From an uncultured Duncaniella sp. (GTDB lineage: Bacteria; Bacteroidota; Bacteroidia; Bacteroidales; Muribaculaceae), in the NCBI RefSeq assembly GCF_910578445.1, contig NZ_CAJTQC010000013.1, positions 9,858-73,857 of the forward strand: 64,000 nucleotides of DNA, written 5' to 3'. Position numbers and translations under genes: made by a program. Within the stretch, counting starts at the first letter, position 1, and each line of letters starts with the position of its first letter. Below the pieces are notes generated by a model that was not told where the DNA came from, did no database searches, and saw only the letters and a program-made list of their open reading frames with translations. Shown piece by piece: positions 26,542-35,459 of the stretch.

Positions 26542-27404
26542 TTCTTCTTTGATTTAGCGGCATTGTGTTTCTTAATCTCTGCAAGTATGGCCCGTGCGAT
26601 TACGCCCGAAGCCTCGACACGGCATGCGGCAAAACTCGGCCAGTCATTGAAATCAATGATTGAGAAAGAGCCGTCGGGGAGGATGATGGCATCACCGCCG
26701 TAAATCTTTATATCAAGTGCCTCGGCCGCACGGTTGCAGACCTCCTTGAAGGCTTCATGGTCAAACGAAGGCTTGTCCTCGTCCATCGCCTGCTTGTCGC
26801 GTGAACCGTGATGATAGAAACAATAGAACCACGGTGTGCCATAGACACCATAGAACTTCAGTAGCTCACCTTCGATGTGGCGGCTGACGACAGCACGCTT
26901 TATGCCACGCAGGAAATACTCCTGCACCACCTCCTGAGCCTCCTCGGGATGACGGACATAGGTGACATCTTCCTTGTGCATCGTGTGGAAATCGCCACGT
27001 TTCACCCACGCCTTGGTGATTCCGAGCTGGTTCATGCGGTCGATCACTCTCTCGTCGGTGTTGACCATTATGCTTTCAGGCGTAGGGATGTTACTGCCGA
27101 TGAGGATACGTGTCAGGCGCTCACGCGTACAGTTCTCCACCCCGTAGCCGGAGTTGATGACCAGAGCGCCTTCATCTTCCTTGCGCTGTAGCACCGGGAA
27201 AGAACGGTGGTGACGGCACATGTTGATTATTATGTCTTCGTTCACAGCGCCGGCCACGAGTTGCTCCTCACTATAGATTTTCACCTCACAGCCACGTTTG
27301 CGCAACTGGTCGGCTGTCAGGTTGAGGATTGAAGCGTCATTACCTATATGGTTCGGCGAGAAGACGCCCGCTCTCATTATTCCGGCTATTTTTATATCAG
27401 CCAT
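26538..27404 (-). CDS. ATP-grasp domain protein, possible inositol/sugar phosphate kinase
   Basis: 288 residues, soluble. Seen: an N-terminal Rossmann-like half (VFSPNHIGNDASIL), a central part with Lys131/Lys135 (KAWVKRGDFHTMHKEDV) in the ATP-grasp region, and near the C-terminus GGDAIIL at 236-242 and SIIDFNDWPSF at 248-258 with Asp251 and Asn253 as the metal-binding pair. The D-x-N-x-x-P arrangement resembles both RimK/GshB ligases and inositol polyphosphate kinases of the ITPK type. In this cluster a kinase that makes inositol phosphate is an attractive idea but unproven. It overlaps the pgpA-like gene by 4 bases. Confidence 0.65.
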   Translation of the reverse strand: MADIKIAGIMRAGVFSPNHIGNDASILNLTADQLRKRGCEVKIYSEEQLVAGAVNEDIIINMCRHHRSFPVLQRKEDEGALVINSGYGVENCTRERLTRILIGSNIPTPESIMVNTDERVIDRMNQLGITKAWVKRGDFHTMHKEDVTYVRHPEEAQEVVQEYFLRGIKRAVVSRHIEGELLKFYGVYGTPWFYCFYHHGSRDKQAMDEDKPSFDHEAFKEVCNRAAEALDIKIYGGDAIILPDGSFSIIDFNDWPSFAACRVEASGVIARAILAEIKKHNAAKSKKK

Positions 27405-27477
27405 TATCGGTTAATTTTAGAGACCACACGGTCTTGAAGAGATGATGATATGATGGTTAAATTCTTAATATTTCCTA

Positions 27478-28185
27478 TTAGGTCGTGGAGGCCAGAAAGC
27501 TTTCAGCCTCCGCAATGTCACCGGGACGGTCAACGTCGATGATTTTCGAGAACTGCCACGCCTTAAGGCGCATACCCGATGCGACCAGCGCACGCTGGAA
27601 ATCACGCATGCGGCTTACGCCGGATGCCGCACAGTCGGCAAGAACGTCGAGTGCCTGCGGACGCAAGGCATAGATGCCACCTGAAACGTAGCGCACTCCG
27701 GGGACAGGATTGTCGAGAAATCCTGTGATGTCTCCTTCGGGGGTCGAGGCTATGTAAAGAGGCTTTTCGTCGTCGACATAGGTGGTGACAGCCATATAGC
27801 CGTCAGCCTGACTGTCGGCTTCAAAATCGGAGATGAAACGTGCGAATTCCTCGGGACGGAAAATGCTGTCGACTGTCAGAAGACAGAATGGACGCTCCCG
27901 GTTGAGCATGCCAGAAAGCGCATGGAAACTTTCCATCGAGCCTGTGGTTGACTTTTCAATGACACGCATATCAGCCTTGACCGACAGCGAACGCACACGG
28001 GCTGCCACCTCCGGCATGAAAGGATTGGTGATGACGCAGATGCTTCCGGCATCGGTCGAGTCGAGAATGCCGATCAGGCGTTCTATCATCGCTTCTCCGG
28101 CCAGTGTGACCAAAGGCTTGGGCAGACCGGCGTTTTCCCCACCAATCCGAGAGCCTTGTCCGGCAGCTATAATCGCGTAGTCCAT
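27478..28185 (-). CDS. Nucleotidyltransferase, MobA/GlmU/IspD fold (possible CTP:alcohol-phosphate cytidylyltransferase)
   Basis: 235 residues. The signature IIAAGQGSRIGG, followed by LPKPLVTLAG, is the NTP_transferase loop and lysine. LLTVDSIF near 118 gives one metal-binding Asp and IIDVDRPGDI near the C-terminus the second. Enzymes of this fold make CDP- or UDP-activated sugars and alcohols; the archaeal inositol-1-phosphate cytidylyltransferase is one. With two CDP-alcohol transferases downstream, making a CDP-activated head group is the obvious hypothesis. 39 bases separate it from pdxA upstream and 73 from the ATP-grasp gene. Confidence 0.8.
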   Translation of the reverse strand: MDYAIIAAGQGSRIGGENAGLPKPLVTLAGEAMIERLIGILDSTDAGSICVITNPFMPEVAARVRSLSVKADMRVIEKSTTGSMESFHALSGMLNRERPFCLLTVDSIFRPEEFARFISDFEADSQADGYMAVTTYVDDEKPLYIASTPEGDITGFLDNPVPGVRYVSGGIYALRPQALDVLADCAASGVSRMRDFQRALVASGMRLKAWQFSKIIDVDRPGDIAEAESFLASTT

Positions 28186-28224
28186 ATGGCGAGCTCCTTG
28201 CTATCGAAAGTTAGAGAAAGTGAA

Positions 28225-29310
28225 TCAGGCTTTTTCAACCGGCAGCTTGTCGTTACCTTTGTCGTATGACTGGCGTCGCAGCGGATTGGATGTAGCTGCG
28301 GCCTCTCGACGGCGGTTGCGATAGATATCGATGGCCGAGTAGATGGCCTCGCGCATAGACTGCTCGTCGGCCTTCCCCTGCCCCACGATATCATAGGCTG
28401 TTCCGTGGTCGGGCGATGTGCGCACATAAGGCAGACCGGCGGTGAAGTTGACACCGTGCTCTCCGGCAAGGACCTTGAAGGGAATAAGACCCTGATCATG
28501 ATACATGGCAAGAACGCCGTCGAACTTGGTGTAGTTTCCACTACCGAAGAAACCGTCGGCCGCATAAGGCCCGAAGGCGAGCACCTTGCGTTTCATAGCC
28601 TCGTCAATGGCCGGAGTGATTATGTCGGTCTCCTCATTGCCGATTATGCCTCCGTCACCTGCATGGGGATTGAGGGAGAGCACTGCGATACGCGGACCGT
28701 GGATGCCGAAGTCCTCGACAAGCGAACGGCTGAAAGCGATGATTTTTTCAGTTATTTCCTGCGACGTAAGCGCTGCGGCTACATTTGAAATCGGTTCGTG
28801 GATGGTAACGAGGGCAACGCGCAGTCCTTCGGCACACATTATCATCATGGCCTGACGGCCTTCGCCGAGGCGCTCCTGAAGATATTCGGTGTGGCCCGGG
28901 AAGTTGAAGTCGTCGCTGTGGATGGTCTTCTTGTTGATGGGAGCGGTGACAAGGACGTCAATGAGTCCGTCGCGAAGATCTGAGACAGCTCTTTCGAGAG
29001 CGGCAAGAGCAGCTTTTCCGCCATTAGTGGTGGGCTGTCCGGGATCGAGTTTACAGTCCTCGCCTACAACATTGATGATGTTGATTTCGTCGGGGGCAGC
29101 GCTGTCGGGGCTGTCAATCTGGAATAGTTTGAATTCGGGAAGCTCCATCCCTTTGCGATAGTAGTTGGCTATCTTGGCCGAGCCATATACGACGGGAGTG
29201 CAGAGTTCGGTTATACGAGTGTCGCCCAGTGCTTTGAGCAACACTTCATAGCCGATGCCGTTAATATCGCCATGGGTGATTCCCACTTTTATTTTTTTAT
29301 CGTGTTCCAT
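28225..29310 (-). CDS. pdxA: 4-hydroxythreonine-4-phosphate dehydrogenase
   Basis: 361 residues, the Bacteroidota length. Motifs: VGITHGDINGIGYEV at the N-terminus, VTAPINKKTIH near 140, FPGHTEYL with a metal-binding His near 155, LNPHAGDGG near 212 and AMYHDQGLIPFK with the last metal-binding His near 275, then GLPYVRTSPDHGTAYDI. It catalyses NAD-dependent oxidation in the DXP-independent branch leading to pyridoxal phosphate (pdxA/pdxJ route). It begins the minus-strand run but its job has no clear link to the lipid genes. Confidence 0.94.
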   Translation of the reverse strand: MEHDKKIKVGITHGDINGIGYEVLLKALGDTRITELCTPVVYGSAKIANYYRKGMELPEFKLFQIDSPDSAAPDEINIINVVGEDCKLDPGQPTTNGGKAALAALERAVSDLRDGLIDVLVTAPINKKTIHSDDFNFPGHTEYLQERLGEGRQAMMIMCAEGLRVALVTIHEPISNVAAALTSQEITEKIIAFSRSLVEDFGIHGPRIAVLSLNPHAGDGGIIGNEETDIITPAIDEAMKRKVLAFGPYAADGFFGSGNYTKFDGVLAMYHDQGLIPFKVLAGEHGVNFTAGLPYVRTSPDHGTAYDIVGQGKADEQSMREAIYSAIDIYRNRRREAAATSNPLRRQSYDKGNDKLPVEKA

Positions 29311-30011
29311 TGCTTGGCTTTGGTGTTACGGACAGGTAAAGAGACCCTATTCTTATCGGAAAGAGCCTATTAACCTAAAATTAATCGGTAAAATTACTAA
29401 AAAATCCCTCACCAGCAGCCAAAACCGTTGGCAGCCCACCCCTTTTAACACTCTTTAACCCTATATTAAGCCGAATGTAACTATTCTGACAAAAACATGT
29501 TGTGCTGCCGTTAGCTCGCTAAGGCCATTGCAATCTACATATTTTTCATCAGATTGTCAGGTGTGGCTATGGGACGAGCGCATTGACGGAATGCGCTTCC
29601 CACACACTCCACACCATTGCCCACACGACATTGAAAGGCCGACAATCTCATCTCGACACTATTCCGATCCCCGTCCGGGCAGGGCGAAACAACAGGCCAT
29701 TAGAATTCATTGGAACGGATAGCTAAAAACAGAAGCTTCATAGTTAAAATTTAATAGTTTGTACATTAATTTTGTTAAAATTTGTTAACCGTTTGGGGGG
29801 ATAATTTTTCTCCGTACATTTGTATGAAAATGTCGTCTGAAGTTTGGCGAACATTCCTCAAATACCTGAAAGGCTCTCTCACTTATGTTTCCGTGAATAA
29901 TTCTCAATCTTATTGCCACATTTATCTATTGTTTTAGTAATGATATCGGCGAGGGATACAGTGCAAACTAATCAAAACAATTATAGAAAAATCTAAAAAA
30001 ACCATGAGTGT
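29311..30011. other. Long intergenic region and leader upstream of susC
   Basis: About 700 bases between the divergent pdxA and susC genes. A 64-codon frame at 29528-29722 has no visible homology or start signal and is not called. The susC promoter lies at 29792-29822, leaving a leader of about 180 nt. No tRNA or riboswitch was recognised. Confidence 0.5.
29792..29822 (+). promoter_or_regulatory. Textbook promoter of the SusC/SusD pectin locus
   Basis: TTTG at 29792-29795, exactly 19 bases, then TACATTTG at 29815-29822: a full match to the Bacteroidota -33/-7 pattern. Transcription should begin near 29829. Confidence 0.8.
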
Positions 30012-33000
30012 ATGAATTTAAGTCAGAAAACTCGTTATTGGTTGGCCATGTTGCTGACCTTGACCTTCTCACTTTCAGTTTATGCCCAGAACATCACAGT
30101 CACCGGTACTGTCACCGACAATACCGGCGAACCGCTTATCGGGGCAACAGTAATGCAGAAGGGAACCCAACACGGTGTGGCCACAGACATTGACGGTAAC
30201 TACACCATCTCAGTTCCATCAAAATCAACTCTCCAATTCTCCTACATCGGTTACGATAACAAGGAAATACCCGTCAACGGACAGACCAAGATTGACGTGA
30301 CCCTTGAAAACAACACAACCGTACTTGACGAAGTCGTTGCCATCGGCTACGGCACAGTCAAGAAAAAAGACCTCACGGGCGCTGTCTCCTCTGTCTCCGG
30401 TTCTGAACTTGCAAAAGTGCCTGTGACATCGGCTGCTGCCGCTCTTCAGGGCAAGGCCGCAGGTGTCAACATCGTCTCTCAGAACGGCGCTCCCGGTGCA
30501 TCGATGAACGTCACCGTCCGCGGTGGTGCGTCGCTCACTCAGGACACCAAGCCCCTCTACATCGTCGACGGCTTCGCTATGTCCGACGCGCTCCAGAACA
30601 TCGACATCAACGACATCGAGACTATCGACGTGCTCAAGGACGCTTCGTCGACCGCCATCTACGGTGCACGCGGTTCTAACGGTATCATCGTTATCACAAC
30701 CAAATCGGCTGCTGCCGGTAAAACCAAAGTAGACTACAACGGCTACGTATCGTTCGACTATCTCTCGAAGAAACTCGACATGATGCAGAATGTCCGTAAC
30801 TACGTCGGCTACCAGTATGAACTCGCCGAACTTCAGGGCAAGACCACCACTTGGGCAACAGGCTACAACGATGCCAACTACGACAACGACAACGAATGGT
30901 ATTCAGGCATCTTCAACACCATGGACCAGCTCTATGGCAGTGCGGCCAACCCCTATTCGGTCGACTGGCAGGACGAAGCCTTCGGCGGTCACGCAACCAC
31001 CCAGAACCACAATGTATCGCTCTCGACAGGCACTGACAAGACCCGTGTCCTTCTCAGCTACAACCACGTAAATCAGGACGGTCTTCTCGCCAACCACGAC
31101 TACCGCCGCAACTCAATCCGCGCCAAAATCAACGCAGAGCTGTGGAAAGGCGTAAAAGTCGACTTCAACTCATTCTTCTACGACAAGACAACCCACGGCG
31201 GAGGCAACTATGGCCACATGGACTATGTGCTTCTCCAGCCAATCAACGGCGGTACGCTCTTCACTCAGGACGAACTCATGAACTCCGAGACTTCGATCCA
31301 GTTCAAGAAGCTCGACAGCAACTATAACCTCAACAACCCCCTCGTCCAGAACCTCGCTTCTACTTCCGAAAGCCACAACCGTCGCTTCGAAGTCAACGCA
31401 GGCATCACCATCGACTTCCTGAAATATCTGTCATGGCGCACTCAGGGTAACTATCAGACTTCATGGTCAAAGGGCAAGAGCTTCGCCGACGAACGCTCGA
31501 CCGGCTACCTCGCAGACCCGGAAAACACCGGTATGACCGGTTCAATCAAAAACTCAACAGGTTCAGGCTGGCACATCTCCAACACCCTCAACTTCGTCAA
31601 GACATTCGCCGAGAAACACGACCTCTCGATTATGGTCGGACAGGAATACTCCTTCTCTAAGAGCGAAAAGGACAACTGGACACTCCGCAAGTTCCCCTAC
31701 CCCAACCACGGCCTCAACGACATTTCCAACGTCGAGGTATCGTCTAAGGAATCAGGCTACTCCGAAAGCAACATGCTCTCATTCTTCGGCCGTGTAAACT
31801 ACGGCTACGACAACCGCTACCTCATTACAGCAACAATGCGTGCCGACGGCTCTTCGAAGTTCGCAAAAGGCAACAAGTGGGGCTACTTCCCCTCGGCTTC
31901 GGCCGCATGGCGTGTGTCGCAGGAAAAATTCTGGCAGGAAAATGCTGTCGCTGAATGGTTCAACAACCTCAAGTTCCGCGTAGGCTACGGTGTGACAGGT
32001 AACAACGGCATCGGCTCGAACCTCTATGTCACAAACGCCTCAATGACAACCTACCCGACCGACAACGACGAAAACTCGCCCGCCTACGTCGTAGGCTCGA
32101 CACTCGGCAACAAGAAGCTCAAATGGGAGACCCTCCACGCAACCAACGTAGGTCTCGACCTCGGTATGTTCAACAACCGCATCAGCCTCACTGTCGAGTG
32201 GTACAACAACCAGATTTCCGACATGCTCATGAACTGCGTCATCCCCACCTCGACCGGCTACAGCAAGCAGTATCAGAACGTAGGTAAGATGCGCAATCGC
32301 GGATGGGAATTCTCGCTCAACACCGTCAACGTGACCACTCGCAACTTCCAGTGGACATCGACACTCAATCTCTCGCTCAACAAATCGAAGGTTATCGCCC
32401 TCGAAAGCGGTGAGGACCACAAGACATTCAGCGCAGGCGGCAACCGTTCGGGAACAGTCACCTACTACGCTTCCGTAGGCCACAGCCTCGGCGACATGTA
32501 TGGCTACAAATATGAAGGCATCTACACCACCGACGACTTCGAGCTCAACGAAGACGGCACTTACGGTGCTCTCAAAGAAGGCGTAGTCCTCCCCGCCACC
32601 GGCACTCCCAAACCCGGCGACATCAAGTTTGCGGCCGACACCGAAAACGAGGACGGAACCAAACAGTTCACACGCAAGCTCGTCAAAATCGGCAACGGTA
32701 CTCCCGACCTCATCGGCGGTTTCAACAACCAGTTTACATTCAAGGGATTTGACCTCAACGTGTTCATGAAATTCAACCTTGGCAACGACATCTACAATGC
32801 CACCAAGCACGCCATGAGCCCCTATGCTCCCTTCGAGAACGTACCCACCGAGTTCGGCAACAACTACTACCGCCTCATCGACCCGGCAACAGGTCGCGAG
32901 ACCAAAAACGTCGCTCGCCTCCGCGAACTCAACCCCAACGAGGCCGGACGCACTTGGGCACTCTCCACAAACAATGTCAACACCATCACCTATCCTTCGT

Positions 33001-33266
33001 CATACTTCGTTGAAGACGGCTCTTACCTGCGTCTCGCTCAGGTGACACTCGGCTACACCTTCCCCGCGAAATGGATGAAGAAGGTACATGTCAGCAACCT
33101 CCGCCTCTACTTCACAGCCAACAACCTCTGCACTATCACCGGATACTCAGGTTATGACCCCGACGCTTCGGCCAAGAACGACAACATCATCTGTACCCCC
33201 GGCTACGATTCGTCGACCTATCCCCTCTCGCGCAGCTACGTTGTAGGTCTCAATCTCTCGTTCTAA
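30012..33266 (+). CDS. SusC/RagA-type TonB-linked outer membrane transporter
   Basis: 1084 residues. Signal peptide to about LSVYAQ (25), then a carboxypeptidase-regulatory-like domain (TVTGTVTDNTGEPLIGATV, about 27-105), the TonB box region (VLDEVVAIGYGTVKKKDLTGAV), the plug (LQGKAAGVNIVSQNGAPG; PLYIVDG; VLKDASSTAIYGARGSNG) and a 22-strand barrel ending YVVGLNLSF. There is no STN domain, so it should not signal through an anti-sigma factor. It imports oligosaccharides with the SusD partner next door; pectin is the likely glycan because of the PL1 gene in the same run. ATG 30012 was chosen because the earlier ATG at 30004 hits a stop at once. Confidence 0.95.
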   Translation: MNLSQKTRYWLAMLLTLTFSLSVYAQNITVTGTVTDNTGEPLIGATVMQKGTQHGVATDIDGNYTISVPSKSTLQFSYIGYDNKEIPVNGQTKIDVTLENNTTVLDEVVAIGYGTVKKKDLTGAVSSVSGSELAKVPVTSAAAALQGKAAGVNIVSQNGAPGASMNVTVRGGASLTQDTKPLYIVDGFAMSDALQNIDINDIETIDVLKDASSTAIYGARGSNGIIVITTKSAAAGKTKVDYNGYVSFDYLSKKLDMMQNVRNYVGYQYELAELQGKTTTWATGYNDANYDNDNEWYSGIFNTMDQLYGSAANPYSVDWQDEAFGGHATTQNHNVSLSTGTDKTRVLLSYNHVNQDGLLANHDYRRNSIRAKINAELWKGVKVDFNSFFYDKTTHGGGNYGHMDYVLLQPINGGTLFTQDELMNSETSIQFKKLDSNYNLNNPLVQNLASTSESHNRRFEVNAGITIDFLKYLSWRTQGNYQTSWSKGKSFADERSTGYLADPENTGMTGSIKNSTGSGWHISNTLNFVKTFAEKHDLSIMVGQEYSFSKSEKDNWTLRKFPYPNHGLNDISNVEVSSKESGYSESNMLSFFGRVNYGYDNRYLITATMRADGSSKFAKGNKWGYFPSASAAWRVSQEKFWQENAVAEWFNNLKFRVGYGVTGNNGIGSNLYVTNASMTTYPTDNDENSPAYVVGSTLGNKKLKWETLHATNVGLDLGMFNNRISLTVEWYNNQISDMLMNCVIPTSTGYSKQYQNVGKMRNRGWEFSLNTVNVTTRNFQWTSTLNLSLNKSKVIALESGEDHKTFSAGGNRSGTVTYYASVGHSLGDMYGYKYEGIYTTDDFELNEDGTYGALKEGVVLPATGTPKPGDIKFAADTENEDGTKQFTRKLVKIGNGTPDLIGGFNNQFTFKGFDLNVFMKFNLGNDIYNATKHAMSPYAPFENVPTEFGNNYYRLIDPATGRETKNVARLRELNPNEAGRTWALSTNNVNTITYPSSYFVEDGSYLRLAQVTLGYTFPAKWMKKVHVSNLRLYFTANNLCTITGYSGYDPDASAKNDNIICTPGYDSSTYPLSRSYVVGLNLSF

Positions 33267-33292
33267 CCTTAATCTGACATCAAGAATTCAAC

Positions 33293-35359
33293 ATGAACAA
33301 GAAAAATATATTCAGTTTCCTCACCGCAGCAATGCTGCTCGGAGCATCAGCACCTATGCTCACTTCATGCGAGGACACTCTTGATAAACCTTCATATACA
33401 GCCGACGACCTCGACTTCGTTTTCTCCGACGAAGGCAAAGCCGAACTTTTCGTCAAAGGCTGCTACCGCTCACTCGTATATTCGGAACTCTGGCGTCCGT
33501 TTATCGATCCGGGTGTCACTCTCAGCTGCGAGGAAGACCTCGTCGGCGGTCGCCCGCGCTCGGCAAACTTCGCCTACGACGTGATTCTGCCTGCGACAGC
33601 CACAACTGTCTACAGTCAGTCATACAAGACAATCGAGTCATGTAACATCGCTCTCGAACGTCTTGCCGGCCTCCCCGAAACCGACAAACGCAACGCCCTC
33701 ATTGCCGAAGTCACATTCATCCGTGCCTTCGCTTACAATGAACTGATTCGTTTCTATGGCGACGTTCCTGCAATCTACACCCCCATCAGCTCCGAACCCG
33801 ACGAGACTTGGTATCCCAAGCGTTCTGACCGCGACGGCATCTATGACCGTATCATCGGCGAGATGCAGGCCTGTGTCGACGACCTTCCTTGGTTCTCTGA
33901 GTCAGACTACGGTTCAGCTCCCGAACGTCTCACCCGTCAGGCTGCCAAAGGCATCCTCGCCCGCATCTGTCTCTATGCCGGTGGCTACTCGCTCCGCTGG
34001 AACACCGAGACCAACGATGCTTCTACCCTCCACATGGGACGCCGCGACGACGAAGCCCGCGTCCGCGAGCTCTACACCATCGCCGACAATGCTCTCAAAG
34101 AAGTAATCGAACACGGGGAAAACAGCCTCATCCAGAACACCAGCTCTATGAGCGGCTATCAGACTCTGTTCTACAACTACTGCCAGCGCAACTTCGGTGT
34201 GACTTCTCAGGAAATGATGTGGCACATCGCAAGCCTCGGCGAGTCGACCAACTTCGACTTCAGTATCTATAACGGACAGCCCGGATGTATGGGCGGAACT
34301 TACGGTTCACGCAAGACTCTGCAAGTTAAGCTCCCGACCTACTATCTGTCATTCGCCGCAAACGACACCCGTCGCGACGTGACCTGTGCCAACTACTCAA
34401 TCACTTTCTTGAGCGACGCAACTAACTTCGACGGTTCAAACTGCGCCACCACTTTCTCAAGCATCATGCCCGGCAAATTCCGCATCCAGTGGTGTCAGGC
34501 TCCCTATGCGGCAGCCAAGCGTAACGTCGATGTTCCCCTCCTCCGTTATGCCGACGTTCTGCTGATGTATGCCGAAACCCAGAACTACCTCAACAACGGT
34601 CCGACAGGCGCAGCTATTTCCGCTCTGCAGGAAGTCCGCGACCGTGCCGGCATCGGCTCTATGCCCATCGCATCAGGCAGCCATGACGAATTCCTTGAAA
34701 CCATCATGCAGGAACGCAAATGGGAACTCGGCGACGAGCTCGTGGTCCGTGGCGACCTCATCCGCACCAACCTCATCGAAAAGGAAATCCGTCAGGACCA
34801 GCAGGACATCAAGGACCTCTCTGACCGCACAGGCAAGTATGCGGATGTAGCTCCCATACGTCTGGTCAAACTCGAAATGAGCTCTTGCACCTACGGCGAG
34901 AAATTCCTGACAGTCCCCTTCATCGAAATCACTGATGCTGATGAAATCGCGCTTCTGTCACCGACACCTCAGGTCAACACCGCAAGCAACCGCAATAAGT
35001 TCAAGGCAAAAGTCAATCAGGTACTTGCCGCACACGGTATCACACCTGAAGAGAATGAAGCATGGTATGCGGTCAAGATGTTTGAAGCATGGACAAGCAC
35101 ATATAACAAGAATGCACGCCGTTGCGCCGGTTATACCCCCGCTGCTGTCACGGCTCTCAACATTGGCGCGTCAATCTATACAAAGCCTCTCGGCAGAGCT
35201 GAAAACAATGGCGAATATCCCGAATGGGTAGCCGGTAAGACCGGTATCTATTACGGTTTCGAGAAAAACAAGACCGAACTCTGCCCCTTCGCAGCCAAAA
35301 GTGCAGGTCATCCCCTCATCGATAACCCCAACCTGACACAGCATCCCGCCTACAAATAA
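33293..35359 (+). CDS. SusD/RagB-type surface glycan-binding lipoprotein
   Basis: 688 residues, long for a SusD (usually 500-600). Lipobox LTSC with Cys26. The family core is clear: CYRSLVYSELW, RAFAYNELIRFYGDVP near 142 (TPR helix), ESTNFDF region, and the C-terminal block VPLLRYADVLLMYAETQNYL near 420 then ALQEVRDRAGIG and IMQERKWELGDELVVRGDLI. The tail of about 180 residues after that is the extra length. It caps the SusC barrel. 26 bases separate the two genes. Confidence 0.94.
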   Translation: MNKKNIFSFLTAAMLLGASAPMLTSCEDTLDKPSYTADDLDFVFSDEGKAELFVKGCYRSLVYSELWRPFIDPGVTLSCEEDLVGGRPRSANFAYDVILPATATTVYSQSYKTIESCNIALERLAGLPETDKRNALIAEVTFIRAFAYNELIRFYGDVPAIYTPISSEPDETWYPKRSDRDGIYDRIIGEMQACVDDLPWFSESDYGSAPERLTRQAAKGILARICLYAGGYSLRWNTETNDASTLHMGRRDDEARVRELYTIADNALKEVIEHGENSLIQNTSSMSGYQTLFYNYCQRNFGVTSQEMMWHIASLGESTNFDFSIYNGQPGCMGGTYGSRKTLQVKLPTYYLSFAANDTRRDVTCANYSITFLSDATNFDGSNCATTFSSIMPGKFRIQWCQAPYAAAKRNVDVPLLRYADVLLMYAETQNYLNNGPTGAAISALQEVRDRAGIGSMPIASGSHDEFLETIMQERKWELGDELVVRGDLIRTNLIEKEIRQDQQDIKDLSDRTGKYADVAPIRLVKLEMSSCTYGEKFLTVPFIEITDADEIALLSPTPQVNTASNRNKFKAKVNQVLAAHGITPEENEAWYAVKMFEAWTSTYNKNARRCAGYTPAAVTALNIGASIYTKPLGRAENNGEYPEWVAGKTGIYYGFEKNKTELCPFAAKSAGHPLIDNPNLTQHPAYK

Positions 35360-35364
35360 AAACA

Positions 35365-35400
35365 ACTGATAGGGAGGAGGACGACCTTCTCCCTATCAGT
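35365..35400 (+). other. Stable mRNA hairpin after susD
   Basis: A 16-bp stem (35365-35380 with 35385-35400, one G-U) around an ACGA loop. No T-run follows, so it may protect the susCD mRNA or partly reduce readthrough rather than terminate fully. Confidence 0.65.
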
Positions 35401-35459
35401 AACCAATCAACGGCATTATTAACAATTTAATACTCATTCATATTAAACATTTCTACACA

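Noticed and set aside
22079..29310. myo-inositol-phosphate synthase in the lipid cluster
   Set aside because: None of the genes has its NAD-binding and lysine-rich motifs; the first lipid-block genes are an NTP-transferase and an ATP-grasp protein.
29528..29722. 64-codon frame upstream of the susC promoter
   Set aside because: No recognised homology, Shine-Dalgarno or -7 element; sequence is low in structure and mixed in composition.
32040..32810. 256-codon minus-strand frame inside susC
   Set aside because: Shadow of the strongly biased susC reading frame; no domain, no promoter.
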